Positions 12,220-21,237 of a DNA stretch of 30,839 nucleotides are shown here, one piece after another. Within the stretch, counting starts at the first letter, position 1; every line of letters starts with the position of its first letter. Position numbers and translations under genes: made by a program. A model generated the notes under the pieces. That model made no database searches and was not told the DNA's origin. It worked only from the letters and a program-made list of their open reading frames with translations. This DNA is from Jimgerdemannia flammicorona. Lineage: Eukaryota > Mucoromycota > Endogonomycetes > Endogonales > Endogonaceae. The stretch is from the NCBI GenBank assembly GCA_003990745.1, contig RBNI01000466.1, positions 1 to 30,839 on the forward strand. Reading direction: 5' to 3'.

Positions 12220-13437
12220 TTTTTTTTTTTTTTTTTTTTTTTTGTTTTATGGACTCAGAGTCCTGCAGATTTTATTAGAAGAGAACCTAGACTATATAGG
12301 CCAAAACCCTCCCCCACTACCCATCAAGCACTGCTCCCCTATTAATCTAGGCTAGCTATTGTCTAGTAGCTCAACCATATCAGATACAGCAGAGCCTATA
12401 GTAGTCTATATCTCATTCTGTATACTATGCTCTCTCTACTATCAGAAGGAACTCAGCCATATGCTAATAACCAAAAGCACATGTCTGAAACTCCAACATA
12501 TATACAAAGCCACACCTAAGTCAAAATAGAATAGTCCCTGTCACCCTAAGGAGAATGACAGATAAAGAAAAACTCTTATCAAAGTACATTATAGTGGATA
12601 GGGTCTGGTTCTTTCAGATGAGATGAGTAAAGAACTTATATGTGAGGTGGAAGAAGACTCCTAATATTCCACTACTCAAGTCTGCAGGCCTCAATCATAT
12701 TACCATGTCAGCTTCTGGTTCTAGTTGAGTGCAGCCAAGATGTCTAAAATGGGTAGTCTTGGGCCCCCCGACTCTCCCCAATGACCAGGGCCCAACCCCA
12801 CATATTATCAAAAGAAGCTATAAGTGATACCTATTACCTAACTACTCTGTACCAATCAAAAGGCCCCACTGAAGCAGCACCTGCTCCAGCCCTGATGACT
12901 GTCCCCAGTCTGGCACCCTACTGGTTTACCATTATCATCCTTCCTCTTATCTGTAATAGCCATCTCTTCTCCCATCCTGACAATACCTGAAAAACAGTCA
13001 CTTACACTAGAACCATACTTGCTGAGAAGCTTGCCAAAGCCAGAGAGCCCTACCATAGGCACTGAGGACCTGCAGATAACCTATACTGGGCTCTTGATAC
13101 CCAAGGTTAGCCAACTTCCTATATAATCCATAATATACCAAGACAATACCTTGTTGGTGATGGCAAAAGTAAGAAGGCACTGTACCAAAATGAGTATACC
13201 CCAGATGTAGCCAAAGGTATCAGAAATTGTGAAAAAGTAGAGAAGACACTAATCAGATACTGATAAAGAAGTAACTCATCACCATTGCCTCTCTCCCACT
13301 ACTTTACAATAGATATAGCAAACTAATCTGAGATAGAGAGGGTATTAATTATAGAAAGTAGACTTGGAAAGTAGACTTAGAAGATTGTCTACCAAACTAT
13401 TGTAACTGGTAAGATAGTAGAGAAAGGAGCTATTATA
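12219..13437 (-). mobile_element. Poly(A)-tailed retro-insertion (retrocopy or SINE/LINE-like) inside E2
   Basis: This 1.2-kb segment interrupts the E2 dUTPase between motifs 4 and 5. In sense (- strand) it starts with a pyrimidine-rich leader, runs about 1.2 kb and ends in A25 (T tract at 12219-12243) beside an 11-bp duplication. No RT can be seen, so it is either a short non-autonomous retroposon or a processed copy of a host mRNA. Near its 5' third (about 12,860-13,240) an open stretch reads 'FGYIWGILILVQCLLTFAI' (membrane-like) and, after a TAG, a further open stretch 12856-13062 with KLLSKYGSSVSDCFSG. I do not recognise the protein. The 3' 600 bases look non-coding. GC is higher than in E2 around it, but CpG is scarce. 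Confidence 0.65.
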
Positions 13438-13740
13438 GGGTCTTGATCTTTATAAAGACTGTTTGGGCAATCTTCTGTCCTCTTATAATTTGGTGCTATT
13501 CTACACTACTATTATATAGAGTGACCTTGATTTCATCTATATATCCTAGGTCAATGGTTCCTCTTTCTATGGTTATTCTTTGTCTGGCAAGTCCAGACCT
13601 TGAGGTTAGTTGAATGTAAGTTCCTTGGGATGGCTGTATGGCTAGTTCAGTTCTGATCATCAGTGTTCTTCCAGGCTTAATGACTTTATCCTCTAGACTG
13701 TAAAGGTCATACTCTATATCTTCTTGATGAGCTTTGGTTG
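13438..13740 (-). pseudogene. E2 dUTPase domain, motifs 1-4
   Basis: The - strand translation shows EYDLYSLEDKVIKPG (motif 1, 13697-13711 for YDLYS), TSRSGLAR (motif 2), GTIDLGYIDEI (motif 3, with the catalytic Asp and the Tyr) and RGQKIAQ (motif 4). These are the defining sequence motifs of trimeric dUTPases, in the usual order and spacing. Motif 5 is displaced to about 12,150 by the retro-insertion. dUTPases convert dUTP to dUMP and limit uracil in newly made DNA. The domain sits downstream of the protease and upstream of RT in the polyprotein. One stop (Gln to TAG) lies between motifs 3 and 4. Confidence 0.85.
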
Positions 13741-15100
13741 GAGGTTTGGCCTTAGGATGTAGCAGAGTATACTGGACAATATTCTTGCTGAGTTCAGGCT
13801 GTCCTTAGGCTGAAGCTCCACTAGTAGAGAGTCTCCAGGCCCTGAGGTTGAGGTGTGGCCATCTGGCTCCAGTAGATGGGTCTCAGAGATAGTTGATTCT
13901 TCTTTTTCCTATAGGGTCTAGGGCTTCCATAAAGTTGGTAGCATCTTCTACCCATTCTTGGCAGATTGTATATCTGATGAGAGCTAAGATGTCTTCTTCT
14001 AAATCATAGATCTTAACAGTCCCTCTTCTTGGCTTCTTGGTCTGACTTTTTTGGATCTGGCCTCTGTTATCTCCTCTCTTCAAGATATGGATCACAACAT
14101 CATGACTGAGATAAATCTTCTGATGTCTGCAGTCTCAGCAGTTTGGGTGTCTTCTTTGATTATAATATCCCATTACTTGGAAATGCTGTTCCCAGTTATT
14201 GATCTCTTATTTTCTCAGGAATTGGTATCCATCTTGGTCATATATTGGGAGAAGGGTGGCCAAGGGATATATTTCTGTCTGGGTAAAGAGATCTTACCCT
14301 CTAAATCAGCTTTGCAATTTAGTAGTAACTTCTTGAAAGGTGGTTGACTATGCAACTATGGTTGGGGGTTCCAATCTTTGGGGTCTCTATCTTTTTTATT
14401 GATTCAATAGATAGCACTAATAGTAGTAGTCTCAGAGAGAGTGGAAGACCATTTGATGTAGATATATTTCTAGCCAAAAGGCTCTCTCTTGGTGAGTTTC
14501 TTACTTTAGAATAATGGAAATTGTACTGGGTCCTTCTTCAATATTCCAAGGGTTGTTATCTTCAGGTAGTGTCCAGCAAGGGTTATCTCAGGAAATGAGT
14601 TCAGGGACTTCTTCTTCTTCAGATACTTCTTGTTTAGGAACTTCCTCTTTAGGAGTTTTTTCTTCCTCAGATAACTCTTGACCTCAGATTGCTTATACTT
14701 TAGTAGCATTAATTACAGATGTCTCTGGAATATGTCTGCATTTCTTCTTCTTTCTTCTATACTCAGGGCAGGCTGTACTAGGTGAATTTCTTGTCCCAAT
14801 GATCTTAGAGAAGTGCTCAGAGCACTTATATCTCTTGAGACAGGTAAGGCATCCTTTGATTTCTCCTGCAATGGCTCCAATGGTAATGGAGATAATGTTC
14901 TTGATCCATACATTGTCTTCTGGCCTATCATCCACTAGATTGATCCAGGGATTGAGTCTGGGATCATTTCTATCTTTGGATTCTTTCTTTTCTTCTATGG
15001 TAGATTCTTTACTACTAGCATATTCCTCCTAGATAGTGACCTTCTTATTCTTCTTTGATTGCTTATAGCTAGTTATCTTAACTCTATACTTCTTGCCTCA
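13741..15100 (-). pseudogene. E2 long spacer between protease and dUTPase
   Basis: About 1.3 kb (over 400 codons) separates protease from dUTPase, much longer than in E3. Open pieces include 14693-14935, which contains a cysteine series C-L-T-C-L-K-R-Y-K-C with later Cys and His (possible metal-binding knuckle), and Lys/Glu-rich stretches at 14506-14709 and 13883-14095. No family is recognised. The spacing suggests an extra structural or nucleic-acid-binding segment in this family, but stops and frame changes make the exact protein uncertain. Confidence 0.5.
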
Positions 15101-15480
15101 GTAGTCAAACTTGAGTACTTGTTGACTGATATCAATAACTGCATTCATCTCCTTCATTCAATTGGTGCCAAAGATCATATCATAGATAACAGCTTCAGTG
15201 ATAACAGCTTTTGGAATAGAGAACTGAATGTGTCTAAGAGAGATAGTAATATTTCATACTTCTCTAAGGGGTTGAGTTTGGGCTCTGTCTGCTACTATGA
15301 TGCTGAGATTGGATGGTCCATCAATGGGCTATTGGAGGGTATTCAGGAATCATTTGGCAATGATACAAATAGCTACTCCTGTGTCTATGAGGATTTTCAC
15401 CTTTTGTCCTCCAATATCTCTATATAGGTAGGTGCTGACATGTCTTTCTATAGCTTGGATAGATGTGAGAGCTGGCTCTT
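15100..15480 (-). pseudogene. E2 aspartic protease relic
   Basis: The - strand frame shared with the zinc knuckle and with dUTPase reads KVKILIDTGVAICII; the Asp-Thr-Gly active site is at 15377-15385. This is a retropepsin-like protease, which cleaves the Gag-Pol polyprotein. The DTG triad is intact, unlike in E1. The flanking sequence is largely open here, and the segment follows Gag at the spacing expected for Ty3/Gypsy elements. Confidence 0.75.
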
Positions 15481-15556
15481 GCTGTAGAATGGAGACCTGG
15501 CCAGTGCTAGACCTAATGGTCCTCAGCAATTTGTTTCAGACTCTAGCTGGTGTCAG

Positions 15557-17475
15557 TTACAGAAACTGCAGAAGAGGGACTTCCATCTTGGCTTCTTGAA
15601 TCTTCTGCCAGACTTCATTGTAGATGTCTCTAGACATGATCTTCAGGATGTACTTCTTTTTGGGTTTTGGAGCAGTAGGTTTCCATTCTTCTTGCTCCAT
15701 TTTTTCATCCTCTGGTGGCAGCTCATTTGTCTTGGGAACAAAAGGTGAGAGAGTCCAGAGAGGTATTTCTACTTGTTCTTCTTCATGTTTTTCATCTTCT
15801 TCTTGGATAATTCTTCTGCTGATATTCCTGAATGGCCTTTTTACAGATCTCTTCCTTTTCTCTACTAGATAGACTGTTTTTTGAATAGTAACCTTGGCAG
15901 GATACAAGTCTAGGTTACTGTAGTTTTCATTGTTGCTTTCTTCTTCAAAGTCTTCAATAGGATGGGTTTTGGTCTTCTTGTACTGAGTTTCATTCTTTCA
16001 GTTTGGTGGCTCTGAGTCTCTTCAGTCATTTCTTCTGTTATTACATTTAGTGGCATAGTGTCCAAATTGTCCACAGTGGAAGCATTAGACTTGGGCTTTG
16101 TCTCAGACAGGATATCTTCTTTCCTCTTACTGGTAGTTTCTGTTATCTCTTGGTAAATAACCTTGGCTCCTTTGTGGTGAGTATCCTCTGTTGTCTTGAT
16201 AACTCTGATTTTTGCCTGTAGTGAGTTTTTCAATCTGTCCAACCAATTGGTCCAACTTGGAACTGAGATCTTGAATTTCACTTTTATCCTTCTTTCCTTC
16301 TTTGGCTAGCCTTCTTTCTTCAGATCTTTCTTATCCTTGAAGGAGTCCTTGTAGAGCTTTGACCAAGATATCTTCTTATTATCCTTTTTGTCATGGTCAC
16401 TCCAGATAGTTCCTTGTCTGACATCAAAGAATCCTTGAGCTGCATCTACTTACTCTTCAGACCTTCTAATGCCTAGAGTGCAGATATGCTGGGCAATGTT
16501 CAGGGGAATCCCATTCATGAAGATCATTGGACTTATACTGTCTTAGTTGGTGGCATTGAACCTAACTGTATGCATTCTCTTCTGGATTCTTATAAAGAAG
16601 ACTCTGGGTGGTTCTCCAAGATTCACCTTCATCTCCATAATAGATTCTTGAGCCTTGTAGTGGGTTTCATTTTCTATATATTTTTTGATAAGCCAGTAGA
16701 CCATAACTTCATATTCTAACTCATAAGATGCTGCTACTTGTATTTGTACTGCCAGTTCTAAGTGTGGAGCTCTTGCTGTTTAGTGGAAAATTCCTCTGGC
16801 TAGTTCTCTGAGCTAGATCTTGTAGATGGCAATTTTCCTTTTATCTGAGAGATTCCTCAGGGCTGTGATTCCCTCAATTCTATCAAGGAATTCTCTGGGA
16901 TCTTCCTCTGGATATCCTGTAAAGGTTGGTAATAAGGTGGCCATTTCATCATCACTTTCTTTTGATTCTGGTTCTGGTCCAGATTCTGATTTGGATTCTG
17001 ACTCTAATTCACTTTCTGAACTATCACTGGAGATGGAGGTGCTTGGGCATCTTGAGGATGGTGTTCCAGACCTTAGATGAAGTAGAATAAGCCTAGGTAT
17101 TTTTGAAAGAGCTGCTTCTAGTTCTGCAAGGGCTGGTGGTAAAGGTTCAATAGGTGAGATTGGTGGAACTACTGTGGAGTATCTGGCTGCAGGATTTTGG
17201 ACTTGTATAATAAGATCTTCTAGTTCTTGGGCAAGTTCTTCAAAGTCTCCAATAGGGCTGCCTATATTGTCTAGTTGATCTGGTTGAGGATTTCAGGCTA
17301 TACTGATTTCTGATTGGGATCCTTCTGATACTAGGTAGTTGGCAAGTCTTGAGGTAATTACTTCTCTTCTTGTCTAGATGCTGGTGATAACTGGTTCTCC
17401 TGTAGTGGTAGAAATTGATATTGTATCAAATATATCCAGTTTGACTGTGGGTTCTTGTGAGCTAAAAGTTATGTC
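15557..17475 (-). pseudogene. gag: E2 Gag relic with zinc knuckle
   Basis: In sense a largely open frame begins near 17475 (DITFSSQEPTVKLDIFDT). It passes a Ser/Glu-rich acidic stretch (about 16,960-17,050) and then 'MATLLPTFTGYPEEDPREFLD' (ATG 16942-16944), a Gag capsid-like start. Only a handful of stops occur, at former Gln and Trp codons. After a frame change, 16043-16084 encodes a perfect CX2CX4HX4C knuckle, CFHCGQFGHYATKC, the nucleocapsid RNA-binding motif. A 116-codon open stretch (15557-15907), Lys/Glu-rich, links it to protease. Gag would form the particle shell. The initiator is uncertain because an early ATG may have been lost to mutation. Confidence 0.78.
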
Positions 17476-17504
17476 AATTTGAAATCTTCAGTTGAGTTCC
17501 TAAA

Positions 17505-18680
17505 TATAATATATCTGGCTCAATAGAGGCAAATTATAAAATTAGAGATTGATGTGTTTGACTTGAGCCCCCAGTTACTTTGTTAAAAAGAAATAAAATA
17601 TTTTAAGATTCCTGAGATCCTTGGTATTTAGTGGTATAATAGTCAAAGCTGGATATCTGCAAGTGATTTCCTTATTGAAATGGGTTCTTAGATATAGCAG
17701 TGATTTTATATATAGTATGGGTGTTCTCCAAAAGTATGTGATTTCTGCATGATGATCTCTTATATAGCACAACTATCTCTGTATAGTACAGGTTCCTTAT
17801 ATATGATGATCTTGCAATTTAGCAGTTTTCTTATGTGATTTCTGTATGATAATATCTGATAGCATAATGATCTTCTGAATTAGGCTCACTGAGAATAATA
17901 CTCAGGTGGCACAGATTCTTCTTAGACCAGACTCACTGGGAACATGGGTATCATGGATAACTCAGATGACTCAGATATTATGGATTCTTTTTAATCAGTA
18001 GCTTCTCTGAGAATGCAGATGACTTGAAAATAGTAGATAATGTAGATTTTCCTAAACTAGTAGACTTCTTGAATAATAACTTAGATTCTCTTTCTTATTA
18101 AAGTTACATCAAGACTGGCTTCATTTGTATGAATAAGTTTACTGCAAAGTTGTATCAACAGACTGACTTTGTGCAAGATGGTAGACTTCTTCTTAAAAAT
18201 GGTAGTGAAGTTCTTCACTCAAACTTCTGGTGGATTTCTCAGATTCTTCAGGCTTATCTGACAAGTAAACTGAAAATGTAACAAACTCTTCTTTGTATAA
18301 GAAAGTGGACTGGAGTGGGAAAAAGAGACCAATGCTCAATCTTTAGAGACTTCTTTGGTTTGCTTCAACTTTTCAGATTAAGGTTTATTCACTCTTGTCT
18401 TTGGGGTATTTTATACAGTTGTGATTGCTACTGGTTACTATATTGCTAACTATAGATTACTATCTATAGCAAGTGTTCCTAGAGGGTACAGTGTACCCAC
18501 TGGGTATAGTATATCTACTTGATATAGTATACTCACTTGGTATAGATAAACATACTGTTTCTGATATCTCTGACTAATTATACAAGTTGGTACAGTAAAG
18601 TAATCTTGGTTACTTAGTATACTAGATATAGTATATAGCTAATTTATAAATTTGACAATATAATTCTGCTGCTCATCACA
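17505..18680 (-). repeat. E2 5' LTR (about 1.18 kb)
   Basis: Pairs with 7512-8702 across its full length. In sense it begins TGTGATGAGCAGCAG and ends ...ATTATA, with the interior starting TTTAGGAACTCAACTG (primer-binding region, tRNA not assigned). It is flanked on the right by ATAG, the second copy of the target duplication, after which the E1 3' LTR resumes. Confidence 0.87.
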
Positions 18681-19053
18681 ATAGTATAGCCTTATAATTT
18701 CACAAATATAGAACCTTTAACAAATGTTAAAATTGAGATTTTACAGATATTAAATCTTAATAATCATTAAGATTTCATAGATATCAAGGATCTTCACTTA
18801 TGAAAAGTGACTCACAGAAAACATAGTTATAACTTAGCCACATTATAGCTAATAAACTTATATAAATATCTCAATATCTAGAGTAAATAAACTTTAGATC
18901 AAAATAGTTCAAAACAAAGAGAAAGCAAGAGAACTAGTAAGTCTATAAGCAAATATACTTTGAACTCACCCACTCCTGCATTTTAAGGACTCTATGGAGT
19001 CAAAGAAGATCAAGTTTTCAAGATACAGAAATCTAACATACTTATATAGTTAT
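18681..19053 (+). repeat. E1 3' LTR, second fragment (between E2 and E3)
   Basis: It resumes at ATAGTATAGCCTTATAATTT and follows the E1 5' LTR (1250-1640) base for base with scattered transitions, through GTCAAAGAAGATCAAG and AGATACAGAAATCT. It stops at CTTATATAGTTAT, the position equivalent to 1637 in the 5' LTR. E3 then begins. Adding the fragment at 7421-7511 gives nearly the full LTR length, so this is not a separate solo LTR. Confidence 0.87.
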
Positions 19054-19517
19054 TGTAACATAGCAGACGCTTAACCTTGTAAGTACATCAGATTTCTGTA
19101 TCTTGAATTCTTGATCTTTTTTGACTCTGCAGAGTCCTCGGTATGCAGGGGTGGGTGAGTTCGAAGTATATCTGCCTGTAGGCTTACTAGTTCCTTTGCT
19201 TTCTCTTTACTTTGAACTATTTCGATCTGAGGTTTATTCACTCTAAGATACTGGGTTATTTATACAAGTTTGCTAGCTATAAGGTGGCTAAGTAGTGAGT
19301 CATTCTGCAAGTATCGGATCTTTCAACATCTGCTAGGATTCCGCTGATTGCAAACATTCTAACATCTTCTGAATCTTTGCAAACATTAAAGTTTCTGCAC
19401 TTTGCAGAATATGACTGCTATTTATAAGGCTAAACTATATAGGGAATCAGATTCAGGTACCGTGATCAAATGTCTATTCCCCCTGTTTCATGTTACTAAT
19501 TCGGATCAACTGTCACA
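19054..19517 (-). repeat. E3 3' LTR (464 bp)
   Basis: Left-hand copy on the + strand, from TGTAACATAGCAGACGC to GATCAACTGTCACA. It matches 25297-25760 without gaps, with 21 differences of which 20 are transitions. In sense it reads TGTGACA...TGTTACA, with the canonical TG...CA ends. A TATAAATA and, farther along in sense, an AATAAA are present, as in the other copy. Confidence 0.95.
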
Positions 19518-19530
19518 TCTTCCTCCTGAA
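19518..19530 (-). other. E3 polypurine tract
   Basis: On the - strand AGGAGGAAGA lies directly against the TGTGACA that opens the 3' LTR. It is the expected plus-strand priming site and is conserved in E1 (7411-7420). Confidence 0.75.
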
Positions 19531-19558
19531 TAGGTGATTCATCCTTAGAGCATCCTAT

Positions 19559-19927
19559 TCACTTGAACTCCCAGGCTTCTATGATTTGTATCTCCTTGTA
19601 CTGCGCAATTTGTGCCATTATGTTCCTCCAGTGTTGCCTCTTGACATATCCAAACTCTCCTGGGGTTACTTCCCAGAAGTGGGCCAAGGCTGCTTCATCA
19701 TTCTTGAATAACTTGTGTACTCTTTTTGCAATCGTAATTTGAATGTAGGAGAGCTGACATTCCCTGATCCAGTCTTTTTTTCCCATCTTCAGTTTTGAAT
19801 TCAGTAGCTGTTCCAACTTGAAGTATTCCTGGAACTCGGTTCGGTTCTGGTAGGCCTTGAAATGTGAGATTCGTGATAAGTGTGTCTGCACTATACTCTG
19901 GATGCTGTCGAAGGATTCCTCTATCAT
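19559..19927 (-). CDS. E3 post-integrase ORF (ORF3), unknown function
   Basis: 122 codons, starting MIEESFDSIQSIVQ and ending EAWEFK, in the +1 frame relative to integrase. The same frame extends upstream to about 20,005 with one TGA (19946-19948) where E1 has TGG. It is rich in charged and aromatic residues, predicted helical by eye, with no membrane segment and no cysteine pattern. It is conserved in E1 apart from mutational stops, so it was a real protein of the family. It lies where some LTR elements have an env-like or accessory gene, but it has no signal peptide or transmembrane helix. It could be expressed separately from ATG 19925-19927 or by frameshift from integrase. Confidence 0.65.
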   Translation of the reverse strand: MIEESFDSIQSIVQTHLSRISHFKAYQNRTEFQEYFKLEQLLNSKLKMGKKDWIRECQLSYIQITIAKRVHKLFKNDEAALAHFWEVTPGEFGYVKRQHWRNIMAQIAQYKEIQIIEAWEFK

Positions 19928-20000
19928 TGGTGGCTCGGTGGAACATCACTGTCTTTCTATAGCTTGCTGGGCCGCGCTAGTGATCTTGAGAGCAGCAGTA

Positions 20001-21237
20001 TTACTTCATTGACTGGTCATGATACTTCTTGATTCGGTTTCGGTGAATGGTAGTAGGGATAATTGTACCTGAAGTTTTTTGTAGCCAAAAGGTAGTCCCT
20101 TTTATATCTTGCACCAGGTAAGGTCCTTCCCACTTAGGCTCCAGTTTTCGTGACCATGAAGCTTTCACCATATTCCGATACACTAGGACTTTGTCTCCTA
20201 TCTTGATAATCTCCAAGGGCTTGTGGGTCTTTTCTGCATTGTTCCGTTGAAGTGTCTGCACCTTAATGATATAATCTTCAGCCTTCTTCCTGATTTGGTA
20301 TAGTTTCCATATCTCCGTGTCCACACGTTTCCAGACAGTATCTCCATTGGACGATAAGGTTTCTTGAGAACTTTCTTCTCTGAACAGCATTTCCCGAGGG
20401 GTGAAGTGGGTGCTTTGTGATCGAATATCCCGAAGAGTGGATAATGCTATTGGCAGATAGTGATCCCAATTTTCGTAGTTATTACAGATCTTGGTGATAA
20501 CATTCTTGAGTGTTTTGTTGGTTCTTTCTGCTTGTCCATTTCCTTGGGGATGGTATGCTGTGGTCCGGATATGCTGGATTCTGTATTTCTTATAGAGGAT
20601 CTCAAAGAACTGGTTCACGAATTCTGTTCCTCTATCTGTAGTGACTTGTACTGGGGTCTTGAATCGGCAGATGATTTCTTTGTAAAAGAAATCAGCAATT
20701 GACTGTGCATTGGCTTCCTTGAGGGGTCCTGCCTCTATCCATTTTGTGAAGAGGTCCATAATGACAATGATGTATCAGTTGCCAGTTAAGATCAAGGGTA
20801 GAGAACCAATTACGTCCATTGCAACATGGGCGAATGGTACCAGTTCTATGTGTGCCAATCCCAGAGCTTGATTTCATTGGTCTTGTTTTTATTTCTGGCA
20901 TTTGTTGCAGGTCTTGACAAATTGTCTGATATCTTCCTCCATTCCTGGCCACCACATTGTTCTTCTTGCTCTGTCATATATATTTTTTCCTCCTAGATGG
21001 CCAAGTTCGTGTATTGATTTCATTGCTTGCTCCTTCTTGTGATTGGGTATAACTAGTAGTTTTCCTTTCTTCAGTGTTTCTCCATCGGTTTCGAATTGTT
21101 TCCATGTCCTGCTGATAATTGTTTGTGTCCATTCTTCTAGATGTTGGGGCATCTTTCACTGTCCCAGGTAGGTAATGATTCTGTAGTAGAGTTCCTTATT
21201 CATGATTGATTTGCTAGTTGGAGGTGTTTTAGGGTGT
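20001..21237 (-). pseudogene. E3 integrase, broken by four nonsense codons
   Basis: The zinc-binding N-domain is in 20889-21152: HELGH, then CNKC (HHCC type). The core has Asp in MDVIGSLP (20814-20816), Asp in TTDRGTEF and Glu in GQAERTNKT, the last two 35 residues apart, so the DDE triad is intact. The C-terminal domain has WEGPYLVQDI (GPY/F module). There is no chromodomain. A 252-codon stretch (20001-20759) is fully open. Stops: TGA 21156, TAA 20889, TGA 20874 and TGA 20775 (lowest base of each). E1 has sense codons at some of these positions. The frame is +1 relative to RNase H. Confidence 0.9.

Larger units (their letters stand above)
7512..18680 (-). mobile_element. E2: Ty3/Gypsy LTR retrotransposon of a second family, inserted in the E1 LTR
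   Basis: E2 is an 11.2-kb element on the - strand (about 10 kb without its own 1.2-kb insertion), with LTRs of about 1.19 and 1.18 kb. Its order in sense is Gag, zinc knuckle, protease, a long spacer, dUTPase, RT, RNase H, integrase and a C-terminal extension, then a polypurine tract AGTGGGGACTGA immediately before the 3' LTR. LTR ends are TGTGAT...TATA; the terminal TA has probably replaced CA by mutation. Mutation is intermediate: CpG nearly absent, scattered stops, RT active site destroyed. It lies between two ATAG copies inside the E1 3' LTR, so it is younger than E1. Confidence 0.88.
1168..19053 (+). mobile_element. E1: heavily mutated Ty3/Gypsy LTR retrotransposon, split by E2 and bordering E3
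   Basis: E1 occupies 1168-7511 and 18681-19053, with perhaps 16 further bases after 25,760. It is the same family as E3: the LTRs align over their length, and Gag, protease, dUTPase, RT, RNase H, integrase and the terminal extra ORF can be followed in parallel. Almost all differences from E3 are C-to-T or G-to-A. CpG is nearly absent and every domain carries several stops. The 3' LTR is interrupted by the 11.2-kb element E2 after 7511 and by E3 after 19053. E1 is therefore the oldest of the three nested Gypsy elements and cannot encode any protein. Confidence 0.88.

Noticed and set aside
13001..13019. GTAAGT...CAG on the - strand of the retro-insertion as an intron
   Set aside because: Only about 19 bases long, too short for a fungal spliceosomal intron.
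15059..15427. A 122-codon + strand ORF in E2
   Set aside because: Antisense to the E2 protease, whose DTG site reads on the - strand.
18681..19053. A solo LTR between E2 and E3
   Set aside because: It lacks the first 90 bases and the last 16-17 of the LTR, and both missing parts fit 7421-7511 and possibly 25761-25776. It is the middle of the E1 3' LTR.
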